Origin: Entrophospora sp. SA101
Lineage: Eukaryota; Glomeromycota; Glomeromycetes; Entrophosporales; Entrophosporaceae
NCBI GenBank assembly: GCA_958430865.1
Contig: CAUDNR010002369.1
Coordinates: 1 to 64,000, forward strand
Direction: 5' to 3'
DNA: 64,000 nucleotides
In this document: one piece after another, positions 46,701 to 59,074 of the stretch
Layout of the letters: every line of letters starts with the position of its first letter
How positions within the stretch are numbered: position 1 is the stretch's first letter
Notes under the pieces: generated by a model
Database searches by the model: none
Told to the model about the DNA's origin: nothing
Seen by the model: the letters and a program-made list of their open reading frames with translations, nothing else
Translations under genes and position numbers: made by a program

Positions 46701-49700
46701 GAGCTTACTATAGATGCCTTGGCTGATATTTATTCCAGTTTATCAGAGGATGATATGTTTTATGGTCTATGGAAGAGGCATTGTAAATATCTTGAAACCA
46801 ATATTGCAATTTCATATGAACAAAATGGAAATTGGTTACAAGCACAGATAGAATATGAAAACGCATTAAATAAATCAAATACTTCAGGATCAATATGTTC
46901 TGAAACTGAATACATATTATGGGAAGATCGTTGGATATTATGTGCAGAAAAATTGCAACAATGGGATATTCTTTATGATTTAGCAAAGGATGAAAACAAC
47001 AAAGATTTACTGTTAAATTGTGCATTCCATTTAGTAAATTGGACAAATGAAAAGGAACTAAGTGAACAAATTTCTTATTTATCATCACTTGAAATATCCA
47101 AAAACCCGCAATATAAAATATTTGAATCATTCATAGCTTTAATGAATTCAAATCATACTCATAATTTTGATGATTATAAAAAGTTTATCAGAGAAGCCAA
47201 TCAGTTTGCACTACAAAAATGGTATACACTTCCAAATATTGTGTCAGAAAGCCATATACCATTATTGCATTCATTTCAACTTATGGTGGAATTTGATGAA
47301 GCAACTAAAATATTTTCCAATTTATCAAATTGTAATGTTCAAAGCCCAGATAGTCAAAATGAAGTTAGAAATGTTCTTTCAAGTTGGAGAGAAAGATTAC
47401 CAAACATGTGGGATGATATTAACATTTGGAGTGATGTTGTTGCTTTTAGAAAACATATTTTTAATGTTATTAGTAAATCATTTGAACAGTTTCAAAACAT
47501 ACAAGTAAATTCTAATCATCGTGGACATCATGAAACTGCATGGATTATCAACCGATTTGCACATGTTGCAAGAAAGCATCAACTTTATGATGTTTGTACA
47601 GAATTTTTGCAAAAGATTTATGCTTTGCCAAATATTGAGATTAATGAAGCGTTTTTGAAGCTGAGAGAACAAACAAAATGCCATTATCAAAATAATGAAA
47701 TGAATCAAGCTCTAGATGTTATAGTTAATACAAATTTAAACTTTTTTAGCACACAACAAAAGGCAGAATTTCATACTTTACGAGGAATGATATATCTTAA
47801 GTCTAACCGGGACCAAGAAGCTAACGAATCATTTTCTACATCTGTAACAAATGATATGCGTCTTGCCAAAGCTTGGGCTGCATGGGGTTATTACAATGAT
47901 CGCAAATATAAGGAGAAACCTAATGAAATTGTTTTGGCTGTATATGCTTTAACTTGTTATTTACAAGCTGCGAGTCTTTATAATTCAGCTAAATCTAGAA
48001 AACTAGTAATTCGTATCTTATGGCTTTTATCTCTTGATGATGCACAAGGAACGATTTCAATTGTTTTTGAGACATTTTTCAATAAAACAGAAGTTCCTGT
48101 ATGGTATTGGATAACTTTCATACCCCAACTTATTATATGCCTAATGCATAAAGAGGCAAAGCATGCTCGTGGCATCCTTATGAAAATTGCTAAACAATAT
48201 CCTCAGGTGAGTTGTATATTCTTCAATTGTAGAAAATAAATAAATGATTAGTTATTAATGAATGTAACAATTTTTTTTTAGGCATTACATTTTCAATTAA
48301 GAACAGCAAGAGAAGAATATTTGTTGGTGAAAAAACAAGTAGCCATTGCTCAAACACAAGCTCGTGCAGCACAACTATCATCAACTATTGCTAATAATCC
48401 AGGAGCATCATCAACACAATTAGTGACTCCTGTGATTTCTTCAACATCACAAATTGGTTCTAATATTGCAAACATTGGAAATGTACAACAACCAATCCCA
48501 CAAAATATTGGACAGAGTAATTCTAATCAAGGAAGTCCTCCTGCTCAAATTAATATTCTTGGAGTTAATACCAATCAATCGAATCAAATGTCTTCTCAAC
48601 CTCAAAGTCCTGCCATACAAGGAATTAATGTTCTAAGTATGTCAACGCCTCCAACTCTTTCCAACAATATCACAGTACAAAATATGCAAAACATTAATTA
48701 TTTGTCTAATGGAAAACTGTCTGCTAATTCTTTAAGTAATATGCAAGGTACAACTCCAACAGTTGCTGAAACAGGAATATCGCCTATTACACAATCACCT
48801 GGAATGAGTCCAATTCATCATCAACGTACCTTGCCAAATATTGCGACTACACCACAACCCCAACTCATAATAAAGCAACCATGGGAACATGTTGAAGATA
48901 TAATGTCTACTTTAAAAACATCTTTTCCTTTATTGGCTTTAACAATGGAGACTATGGTTGATCAAATTCAACAACGTCTTAAGCCAAATTCAGATGAGGA
49001 TATTTATAGATTGATTGTTGCACTTTTAAATGACGGTTTACAGGTATTATTTTATTACTTTTATTGCTGTATGAGTGCTTGAAGTTTTTATAAATTTAAA
49101 AGAATACCAATTCTTGTCTCGTGAATAGCAAATAACAAATAGATTGACTCAAAATCATGACATTGAATCAATTACACACACAACTGAAATGAATGTCAAA
49201 AGATTTGCTGATAATCTAAGTCTTGGTCCAATAAAGGTTTGTTATTCCTATTTTTGTTAAGGCCATTTAAAATTGATACAGCTATGTCTAAATTAAATTA
49301 AATTATATATATATATATATATGTATTATTAGACTGCCTTTGAAGATGATTTTATTAAAAGAAAACCTAATTTCACACAATATGTTGAAAATCTTCGTAG
49401 ATGGAGAGACAAGTTTGAGGTTATATTGGACAGCAAACCACGTAAACAACATCTAGAATATTTTAGTGCCTATTTGGTTGAATTTCAGCATCAAAAATTC
49501 GAAGAGGTAGAAATTCCTGGACAGTATCTATTGGTAAGCTTTAAATCAATTAATTGTCAACAGTAAACATTATACTTGTTTGTTATCTAATTAGATCGTG
49601 TGTATGTATGTAGCTTAAAGATAACAATAATTCAGATTTTATTCGTATTGATCGTTTTATGTCAGAAATTGAAATAATTCGATCTCATGGTTTTTGTTAT

Positions 49701-51334
49701 CGAAGACTTACTATACGAGGACATGATGGTAGTCTTCACCCATTTGCAGTTCAGTACCCATCAGCAAGGCATAGTCGACGTGAAGAGCGAATGTTACAAC
49801 TCTTCAGAATCCTAAATAGGTAAGTAAAATAACCTTTTAAAAATGCATTATTTAAAGGTTTAAAACTTTCTTACTAAAAGCAACATCATATTATTATTTT
49901 AAGTGTAATCGAACATCACAAAGAAAGCCGTAAACGAAATCTATCATTTCATCTTCCTCTAATAATTCCATTTGCTCCACAAGTTAGGATAGTGCAGGAT
50001 GATCCATCATACTGTTCTTTACAAGATATATATGAAGATCATTGTGATGATATCAAGATATCAAAAGATGAGCCCATTATTTATTTTATTAATAAAATGA
50101 AATCCAATATAAGTCATACAATTACAGTAAGAAATTTAACTATAATTGATTTGGCATGTAAATTTATGCAATTATTTGTACTGAATTATTCATTAACTTA
50201 GAGGAAAGATGTTATAAATCTCAAAATTGAGATAGCAAGAAATATTCAATCAAAGTATATACCAAATGACGTTTTAACAAAGGTATTATATTATATGTTT
50301 ATATATTTATATAAAAAATATATTGATTACTAATGATTGTTATAATTTAGTTCATTGCCAAAACTATCAAATCACATGAGGAACTTTGGTCATTTAAGAA
50401 ACATTTTACTTCACAAATGGCATCTGTATCTTTTATGACATATCTAATTTGTGTTGGTCAAAGACATCCACACAAATTTCTGATATCTCGAAATACTGGT
50501 AACATTTGGTCCAGTGAATTAATTCCGAGTAAGTTATAAAATCATCTATGTTTTTATTAATAGCATTCAATTTATTTCATCTAATTTAAAAATTTTTAAT
50601 TAGGTTTTGCACAAGGAGCTCCAATGTTTCAAAACCAGGAACCTGTTCCTTTCCGGTTTACTCGCAGTATACAACAATTTATGACTCCAATTGGTATAGA
50701 AGGAATTTTTTCTTCAGGTATGTCTAATTGTTTGGCAAGGTATTTCGTACTGTTTTTAATTAGCTATTCAATCTTTTTATTATTAGCAATGCTTGCTATT
50801 GGTCGATGCTTGACTGAACCAGAGGTATAAAAATTTTTTTTGAATAATCTCTTGTATTTCTATATTTTTAAAAGTTAAAGCTTTTTGTATAATATAGTTT
50901 GATTTAGGCCAATACTTGAGTATTTTTATTCGTGATGAGTTAATCACATGGCATTATATAAGTCAAAAACACCCTAATGATCAACTGCTTCGACAGAAAG
51001 TCTTAGAAACTGTTGATCAAGTTGTTAATAAGGCAAAGATGATTGGGAATATTGATAGTAATTGTGATAAGGTAATTTAATTGATTAGTTCTTTTTGTGT
51101 ATTGCTATTTGGTTGATTGATTTATCATTCCAATATTGTTTTTATCTATTCTGGCATCAGAATGGTAATAGGTCAATGTATAGCTCAATTTCGGACTTAA
51201 TAGCAATGGCAAGTAACCCACAAAATTTAGCAAATATGGAGGTAAGAAAATTTTATTATCAATATGATTAAATTTTGATAAGCCATATTAAATTTTTTCA
51301 TATTATCCAGGTTATATGGATGCAATGGTTATAA
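37706..51334 (+). CDS. TRA1: Tra1/TRRAP pseudokinase scaffold, copy B
   Basis: Same protein as copy A, 3958 aa. Exons: 37706-37769, 37861-38018, 38087-38386, 38478-38696, 38807-38941, 39045-39173, 39256-39383, 39479-39687, 39773-40024, 40114-48206, 48282-49043, 49129-49236, 49333-49533, 49614-49819, 49904-50126, 50202-50282, 50351-50528, 50604-50717, 50787-50824, 50898-51071, 51161-51241, 51311-51334. Each phase was checked by hand; the 38-nt exon 19 ('[13 protein letters not shown]') and 24-nt exon 22 ('VIWMQWL', stop) are the smallest. The large exon product is identical to copy A over 2699 codons. Two Thr/Ser-rich inserts occur, one near 45265-45415 and one in exon 11. The first exon ends in phase 1 before an unusual GTTTGT donor. 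The 3' end of the gene from exon 20 on is duplicated again at 53399-53784. If both copies are real and transcribed, the organism would have two Tra1 genes as fission yeast does, but here they are not diverged. Confidence 0.93.
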
Positions 51335-51885
51335 CAATTTAAATAATTTAATGTGTACAACAACCATATAAAATATAAATAAAAATTCAAATCAAACTAT
51401 TATAATGATCGAGTCTATCCTTAAAACGGAAACATTATAAAGACGTTTACTTTCATGTGATAATAATAATAATTAAATTAAATGTGATTTAATCAAATTT
51501 CGTTTTAAAATTAAAAAAGTTCTCAATTTTGTATGCACAACTATAAGGATCTAAAACTAAAAAATGACCTTTTTTATGTAGTATTTTGAAAAACTATGTT
51601 CCAATATTCTTCTTCCCATGTACTGTATATAAAATCAACTCATCTATAAATATTATTAAAATCATGATTTTAGTCAAATTTGGAAATCGTCTCTACGAAT
51701 GAGTTCCCCCCGTTATTATTATGTTATCAGTCACAGGACATTGCAGATCAATCATCATATAAAGACATCAAAAAAAAAAGTGCAACTTCAAACTACTAAG
51801 GAAAAAAATCACTATTTTTGCAATCTTTAGAACCTGAGCAACAATGAATTAGAGAATTTATTAGTTTGAAGTTGCACAATTTTAC
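51335..51885. other. 3' flank of Tra1 copy B with 16-bp inverted repeat
   Basis: Mirror of 8992-9542. The inverted repeat 'gtgcaacttcaaacta' lies at 51780-51795 with its complement at 51862-51877. No gene. Confidence 0.5.
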
Positions 51886-52322
51886 TTTTTTTTTTCCAAG
51901 TTAAAGTTTATTTTTATTAGAGTATATTGTGTAAAATACAATAATAAGATACAAACAATTTAATAATAAAAATAAAGCTACTGCCTCTGCTACTATGAAT
52001 CCAAAAAAAAATTGGAGTGCACGAGACCAACTTGCCATTTAGTAACTCAAAAATCGAACCAACTAGGCCTATTTAAAGTTAATGCTTACGCACCTAACTG
52101 GTATTCTCAATTCAATGGCTATTACTATAAAATCCAACCAATTGCCTCCAAATCTAATTGAATGTAATATCCCCCTTTTACCCAATTCTAGATTGTCATT
52201 AAGGATATTATGATTATTAGATATTGTAAATACAAATTGTTCATCAATTGGCATTATTTCACAGCACGGTTTCCATATTTCTTCTAAAATTTCTTTTTGA
52301 AGTTCATTGACAAAATTAGTTA
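51886..52322 (-). mobile_element. LINE 3'-end fragment, arm B unit 1
   Basis: Reverse complement of 8555-8991, with the poly-A tail now a T run at 51886-51895. Confidence 0.7.
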
Positions 52323-52569
52323 GTGAAGTTGCACCATTTCAATTTTACAGTGCAAATCGTCTATACTCAAAATTATGAAAACCTAAATATCATGTGATCC
52401 ACTTGTCAGATTTTAATGAAAATATTACCATTCAAATCAGCTTTAAAAAAGGAATCGATTTATAACATAAAAAAATTTAGTCTCATTTTTTAGTCGAAGA
52501 TCTTTCTTAATTTGGAAAACAATAAATTTAAAAGTTTCAAAACAAGAAATTAGATTAAAATAAAAGAAT

Positions 52570-53398
52570 ACTTAAATTTTAATTTCATCATACACAGAAT
52601 CAGGAACTCTACTGTGTGATCTATACTTTTTCACTGCAAACTCAGCTAATCTTCCTGAAATTCCTTTCTATAAACATTCATATATCTCCAGCTTTTTTGT
52701 GCATAACAACGAATTGTTGTCAAGGATACTGAGTTTAATGCTTCTGGTACAACTATTTGTAAACTTGACCACTTATAATCTCAATTCTTTCTTGTATAAT
52801 GTTTTGCAGCTCCCAAAATATCTCAACAAAATTGAGTTCACAATGAAATTTTGGATAAAATATACATTTATGACTTCTTTTTTCAATTTCCTCTTGAAGA
52901 GTTGATTTTTGTGATAAAAAATCAGGTTGTAATGCTATAATGCGTCTCATGCAACAATCTACTCTTTTCAAATCAATTATTTTGGTATTTTTTCCTTTAC
53001 ATAATTTGCAGTCAGCAACTAACCCATCTATCCATAACCCTCTTTCTTTTAAAATTTCACACATTCCTTTAGGTAAATTTGGATGAGTTGAATGATTAGC
53101 AGAAAAAATCATATCTGTGGAGTATTATTTGCTCCATAAAATGTTGAACACATGCAAGGTTGTTTACCTCCAGGTTTGGCATTCATGTGTGCAGCATTCA
53201 ATCCATCTTTTGGCAAGGATCCATGATTGGTGCTATTATCAAATGCAAAGACAGCAATTGCTTCAAGATGAATTGTTTCAAATATTGGTATAGCATACTC
53301 AATTACTTGGTCTAACAATTGGTCAGCTGTCCACCAACCCTCTTCATTTTTTCCAGGTTTTAAAATTTTTCTAGCTTCTTTTGGAATATTTGGATTTG
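52570..53398 (-). pseudogene. Host DDE transposase 3' part, arm B unit 1
   Basis: Mirror of 7479-8307. It includes 'HCELNFVEIFW' with the catalytic E and 'FAFDNSTNH' with the second D. It is cut at 53398 by the tandem-duplication junction, so its upstream part is missing. Confidence 0.65.
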
Positions 53399-53784
53399 TG
53401 GCATTATATAAGTCAAAAACACCCTAATGATCAACTGCTTCGACAGAAAGTCTTAGAAACTGTTGATCAAGTTGTTAATAAGGCAAAGATGATTGGGAAT
53501 ATTGATAGTAATTGTGATAAGGTAATTTAATTGATTAGTTCTTTTTGTGTATTGCTATTTGGTTGATTGATTTATCATTCCAATATTGTTTTTATCTATT
53601 CTGGCATCAGAATGGTAATAGGTCAATGTATAGCTCAATTTCGGACTTAATAGCAATGGCAAGTAACCCACAAAATTTAGCAAATATGGAGGTAAGAAAA
53701 TTTTATTATCAATATGATTAAATTTTGATAAGCCATATTAAATTTTTTCATATTATCCAGGTTATATGGATGCAATGGTTATAA
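53399..53784 (+). pseudogene. Partial Tra1 3' end (exons 20-22) from the tandem duplication
   Basis: Contains the last part of exon 20 (53399-53521), exon 21 (53611-53691) and exon 22 (53761-53784), with introns intact. It is not connected to a promoter or to the rest of the gene, so it is a non-coding copy of the FATC end. Confidence 0.85.
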
Positions 53785-54335
53785 CAATTTAAATAATTTA
53801 ATGTGTACAACAACCATATAAAATATAAATAAAAATTCAAATCAAACTATTATAATGATCGAGTCTATCCTTAAAACGGAAACATTATAAAGACGTTTAC
53901 TTTCATGTGATAATAATAATAATTAAATTAAATGTGATTTAATCAAATTTCGTTTTAAAATTAAAAAAGTTCTCAATTTTGTATGCACAACTATAAGGAT
54001 CTAAAACTAAAAAATGACCTTTTTTATGTAGTATTTTGAAAAACTATGTTCCAATATTCTTCTTCCCATGTACTGTATATAAAATCAACTCATCTATAAA
54101 TATTATTAAAATCATGATTTTAGTCAAATTTGGAAATCGTCTCTACGAATGAGTTCCCCCCGTTATTATTATGTTATCAGTCACAGGACATTGCAGATCA
54201 ATCATCATATAAAGACATCAAAAAAAAAAGTGCAACTTCAAACTACTAAGGAAAAAAATCACTATTTTTGCAATCTTTAGAACCTGAGCAACAATGAATT
54301 AGAGAATTTATTAGTTTGAAGTTGCACAATTTTAC
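53785..54335. other. Tra1 3' flank, second tandem copy
   Basis: Copy of 51335-51885, including the 16-bp inverted repeat at 54230-54245 and 54312-54327. No gene. Confidence 0.5.
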
Positions 54336-54772
54336 TTTTTTTTTTCCAAGTTAAAGTTTATTTTTATTAGAGTATATTGTGTAAAATACAATAATAAGAT
54401 ACAAACAATTTAATAATAAAAATAAAGCTACTGCCTCTGCTACTATGAATCCAAAAAAAAATTGGAGTGCACGAGACCAACTTGCCATTTAGTAACTCAA
54501 AAATCGAACCAACTAGGCCTATTTAAAGTTAATGCTTACGCACCTAACTGGTATTCTCAATTCAATGGCTATTACTATAAAATCCAACCAATTGCCTCCA
54601 AATCTAATTGAATGTAATATCCCCCTTTTACCCAATTCTAGATTGTCATTAAGGATATTATGATTATTAGATATTGTAAATACAAATTGTTCATCAATTG
54701 GCATTATTTCACAGCACGGTTTCCATATTTCTTCTAAAATTTCTTTTTGAAGTTCATTGACAAAATTAGTTA
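54336..54772 (-). mobile_element. LINE 3'-end fragment, arm B unit 2
   Basis: Copy of 51886-52322. Confidence 0.7.
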
Positions 54773-55019
54773 GTGAAGTTGCACCATTTCAATTTTACAG
54801 TGCAAATCGTCTATACTCAAAATTATGAAAACCTAAATATCGTGTGATCCACTTGTCAGATTTTAATGAAAATATTACCATTCAAATCAGCTTTAAAAAA
54901 GGAATCGATTTATAACATAAAAAAATTTAGTCTCATTTTTTAGTCGAAGATCTTTCTTAATTTGGAAAACAATAAATTTAAAAGTTTCAAAACAAGAAAT
55001 TAGATTAAAATAAAAGAAT

Positions 55020-55888
55020 ACTTAAATTTTAATTTCATCATACACAGAATCAGGAACTCTACTGTGTGATCTATACTTTTTCACTGCAAACTCAGCTAAT
55101 CTTCCTGAAATTCCTTTCTATAAACATTCATATATCTCCAGCTTTTTTGTGCATAACAACGAATTGTTGTCAAGGATACTGAGTTTAATGCTTCTGGTAC
55201 AACTATTTGTAAACTTGACCACTTATAATCTCAATTCTTTCTTGTATAATGTTTTGCAGCTCCCAAAATATCTCAACAAAATTGAGTTCACAATGAAATT
55301 TTGGATAAAATATACATTTATGACTTCTTTTTTCAATTTCCTCTTGAAGAGTTGATTTTTGTGATAAAAAATCAGGTTGTAATGCTATAATGCGTCTCAT
55401 GCAACAATCTACTCTTTTCAAATCAATTATTTTGGTATTTTTTCCTTTACATAATTTGCAGTCAGCAACTAACCCATCTATCCATAACCCTCTTTCTTTT
55501 AAAATTTCACACATTCCTTTAGGTAAATTTGGATGAGTTGAATGATTAGCAGAAAAAATCATATCTGTGGAGTATTATTTGCTCCATAAAATGTTGAACA
55601 CATGCAAGGTTGTTTACCTCCAGGTTTGGCATTCATGTGTGCAGCATTCAATCCATCTTTTGGCAAGGATCCATGATTGGTGCTATTATCAAATGCAAAG
55701 ACAGCAATTGCTTCAAGATGAATTGTTTCAAATATTGGTATAGCATACTCAATTACTTGGTCTAACAATTGGTCAGCTGTCCACCAACCCTCTTCATTTT
55801 TTCCAGGTTTTAAAATTTTTCTAGCTTCTTTTGGAATATTTGGATTTGCCAATTCTTGTTCTGGTGTTAATTTTAAACATCCAACTGT
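55020..55888 (-). pseudogene. Host DDE transposase 3' part, arm B unit 2
   Basis: Mirror of 7439-8307, here complete up to the LINE insertion point. The frames 55559-55894 and 55203-55562 carry the same frameshift as in arm A, so that lesion predates the duplication. Confidence 0.65.
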
Positions 55889-57013
55889 CATCAATACAAA
55901 AAAAATTTCTGCTTATGAGCGTAGTCTTAACTATACAATAGCTGACTTATATGGAAAAGCAAAATTTGTCATGGAAGTTAATCTAGGTATAATTAAACCA
56001 AGCTTTCATATGCCTACTAGAAGACAACCAGATAATAATCTCATTATAAAATTTGTGGACAATCCAATTATACAAATCAATTACTACAGCACCAAATAAT
56101 TCTAGAACCTTATAAAACCCTGAAATTTTATACAGATGGTTCTTTGACAAATTTGGGAACACATGATATATCTATGGTCTGTGCTTATATACAAACACAT
56201 ACAGCAGCACCACAATTACAATTTACTGCAAGTTTAAGGTCTTGGCCCTCAGCAGCAAGATCTGAACTAATAGCAGTGGTAGCAGTACTATTAGTCTCTC
56301 CTCCAAATGCAAATATTAGAATTTATACTGATAGTAAATGTACTATTGATCAATATGAACAATTAACTTCTACAACTTCTTCTACATCTCCTCGCAATAT
56401 TTTTAAACAACACAACAACATTGTTTGGATTATACTTCATGAAATTTTAGAAATAAAAAAAATTGATATTAACTTTATTAAGGTCAAAGCACACAATGGA
56501 AATCATTTTAATGAAATAGTAGATTCATTAGCCAAAAATGCACACACACATGATTTACCTCCTTTTTCATTTACAACTGAATTTTTACAATCATTAAGAT
56601 ATATACCTAAATGGAATAATATTATCATAGAACAAACATTTACAACACTTTTATTACAAATATTTCATACAATGGGGGAATTGAAACCTGGCTAAATTTA
56701 TATAGAAACAAAAAATATCACCAAACTTTAATAGATTGGGAACTGATTTTTGAAATTCTCAACACCTTTGAAAAATCAACAGAAACATCATTTACTGCTT
56801 CAAACAAGAAAATTTCAAAAATTAAGTTATTAATTGAAGAACTTCCAACAGTTGAACACATCAAAAAACGAAGACCAGATCTATATAACAATTGGAAGTA
56901 TCCTTTATGTAAGAACCAACTTGAATTGTTTGAACATATTTGGACCTGTACACAAAATGTACAAAAAATTAAAGAAATATTATATAATGCAAAAACCAAA
57001 CTTATAAAAAATG
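55889..57013 (+). mobile_element. LINE fragment with RNase H, arm B (cut at outer edge)
   Basis: Counterpart of 6318-7438. A frame of 183 codons (56144-56695) extends left to 'KFYTDGSLTNLGTHD' and holds all four DEDD residues of RNase H: D in 'TDGSL', E in 'ARSELIAV', D in 'YTDSKC', D in 'VDSLAKNA'. Downstream, 'YPLCKNQLELFEHIWTC' (about 56900-56950) is the C-x3-...H-x3-C ending typical of I/Tad-type LINE proteins. Arm B lacks the TAG found in arm A but has its own one-base loss near 56075. The element stops at 57013; its poly-A end is absent. Confidence 0.75.
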
Positions 57014-57033
57014 AGCATAATGGACATTTGTTT

Positions 57034-57703
57034 AGCATGGTGGAAGTTTGATTTTATTGGATATAAAATGTGACAAAATAAAATTTAGGTTTTTACCAAA
57101 ATTAGAAAATTTTAGGGAAAATCAAGATTTATATGGAATGTGTAACGTTGATCGCAGCGAACAAAAAATTTATATATAAATATATATATACACATGAGAG
57201 TTTTATTCCTATATTACCACTACCACTACCACTGTCGTCTCATTCTTGTTCTACTGCTATTGTTACTGTTACTGCTACTGTTACTACTGCTTTTAATGTG
57301 CCATTATTATATCTGATGCCATTACATTAGAGAAAGTTAAATCTTTCAAAGAAATGTCCTATTTATTATTATGAATTGATTATAAAGTACTAATATTTAT
57401 TATTAATATATGCATGTCCATTCACCATATTATTATATTGTACACGGATAATTAATTGCATATATAACTATTAATAAAACAAGTATTAATAGATAGATAT
57501 AATAAGAACGTTACATCTACCTGCAGTCATTTCTTAAATTTGTAATATAAACGATAGCCTTTATTCATAATAGAGTAATAAATTATTTATCTGTAATTAA
57601 ATTGTAAATATAAATAGTTTAATAAATAGTTAATAGTACCATAAAGAAATACCTCTTTAGTATTAGTAAACTCCACAGGTATTGATGTATTAGAGATGGC
57701 ACA
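57034..57703. repeat. Left direct terminal repeat (LTR-like, 670 bp)
   Basis: Matches 62922-63591 at a constant offset of 5888 with only three substitutions that I found ('taaaatgtg'/'taagatgtg', 'cacatgaga'/'cacacgaga', 'gctactgtt'/'gctactttt'). It is preceded by 'tgttt' (57029-57033), which also follows the right copy. The ends (agcatgg... and ...ggcaca) are not the usual TG...CA, so calling it an LTR is an inference. Small frames inside (57133-57330) are Ser/Thr-repeat artefacts. Confidence 0.75.
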
Positions 57704-58664
57704 ATGTAAGGTTGTGTGGATCCCAGTGGATTCTTAAAATATATATTCAGAAGCACTTATTTCAATTATTATTGTTATTATTATTATTTAAAAATTTTAT
57801 TTTTCACAAAGCACAACATGTCACGTTAAATCGTTTGTAACATATATGAATTGATCAACAAGGGGTTTCCAATTTTTCTAGAATCGATTTCCAAATTTGG
57901 TAAAATACTTGACTGTAATTAATGATTAGATTTGTTATGCAAATAATTATTTACATATATGGAAAGAAATTTACCCATGAATAATTCATGAATTTTAAAT
58001 TTTAATAAAAAAAGTCCAATTCATTTTTTTGAGAATTTGAGAATTAAAATGTGTTTTTATTGCTTCACTAAAAAAAATTTGAATTAACAACCTGAACCAA
58101 TCAATTGCTTACTAAATTAAAGTTTTAACTTTATTACGCCAAAAACAATTTCATGTGGGCATTATCTAACTTTGAATATGACTTACACTCAAAATAATCA
58201 TACTTGCTGTGATACAACTAAATGAACTAACTCTTTCTAAATAAACATATTGTAATAATATAAAAACTGATCAATCTGTAATTCAGGAGTATGCAAGATT
58301 GAAAAACATAAACCAAAGAGGTCTTGGCCAATTAATTAATTAATATATATATTAAATATGATTATTTTTTTTGTAATACACAAATATTATTAATAAAGTT
58401 CAAAAAAGCTCACTGCGCATCCTCTGCTAAAATCTTGTTGTTAAAGATAGGTTTATTATTATTATAATAAATTGATCGGCATTTCTCTGATTCATAGGCG
58501 AATCATCAATTAATAATTTTTGTCTTATGTTGTTTAAAACTTTTTGGGGTTCAAGAGTCATTTTCTCAAAAAAATTTATTAAGTTCCTAACCATATTTTG
58601 CTGGAAATCACCCATATATGTCAGCGCCCTAACACAAAAAATTTTTACGGGTTCCTGATGGGGC
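57704..58664. other. Interior left part of the repeat-flanked element
   Basis: AT-rich, no convincing gene. Bases 57835-57905 share words with 330-350 and 9160-9210 ('taacatatatgaattgatc', 'cgatttccaaatttg'), which points to dispersed repeat DNA. A 62-codon minus frame (58427-58615) has no recognisable feature. Confidence 0.35.
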
Positions 58665-59074
58665 TAGCATAGTTAAAAATCTATTTTTGTATATTTTTTT
58701 GTTGATCAAGCTTATTCAAAACAACAGAGATGATCAACAATTTATATGTGAAGAGTATTGTAAAAATCGAAAAAGTACCCACTTAGAAAAATGGTATACC
58801 ACCACTTATTTACACCACCTCAAATTTTGTATGATGATACTAATAATATAGTTCTTTTCTGAGCAGAAAATAGTTTTTCCTGAGCGGAATTTAGTTTGGA
58901 CTTTTAATAGTTGAAAAGATTGCTTTAAATTTTGCTCAAAATGATGCAAATGATCGACAGTTTAACATGAAAACATAAACTAAAAATTTTATTACTTTTT
59001 TACAATATTTTTTTTTTTCAAAAAAATAAATAAAATAATCTTTTAACTGAATTTTCTTATTCTTTATTATTGAA

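Larger units (their letters stand above)
50949..53398. repeat. Tandem duplication unit 1 (2450 bp)
   Basis: 50949-53398 is repeated immediately as 53399-55848. The unit holds the end of Tra1 exon 20, exons 21-22, the Tra1 3' flank, the LINE 3' fragment and the 3' part of the host DDE relic. One visible difference: 'atcatgtgat' at about 52390 against 'atcgtgtgat' at about 54840; arm A agrees with unit 2. Confidence 0.92.
53399..55848. repeat. Tandem duplication unit 2 (2450 bp)
   Basis: Second copy. At the junction only one base (T at 53399 against 50949) could be shared, so the breakpoint shows almost no homology. From 55849 the sequence continues as expected from arm A ('ccaattcttgttctggtg'). 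Confidence 0.92.
34863..57013. repeat. Arm B of the inverted duplication
   Basis: Reverse complement of arm A. Unlike A, it contains a 2450-bp tandem duplication, so beyond 53399 the relation becomes about 63327-x. Its inner edge joins a Tra1 fragment and its outer edge cuts a LINE in mid-frame. These features mark B as the rearranged, derived copy, or as an assembly product. Confidence 0.92.

Noticed and set aside
40140..48239. 2699-codon frame as a stand-alone Tra1 protein
   Set aside because: It begins at GTG inside an exon and ends in an intron after 48206. Splice sites on both sides join it in phase to conserved upstream and downstream exons.
57133..57330. Small Ser/Thr-rich protein, also at 63021-63218
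   Set aside because: It lies within the direct terminal repeat, reads through tandem 'actaccact'- and 'ttactgtta'-type repeats and has no independent support.
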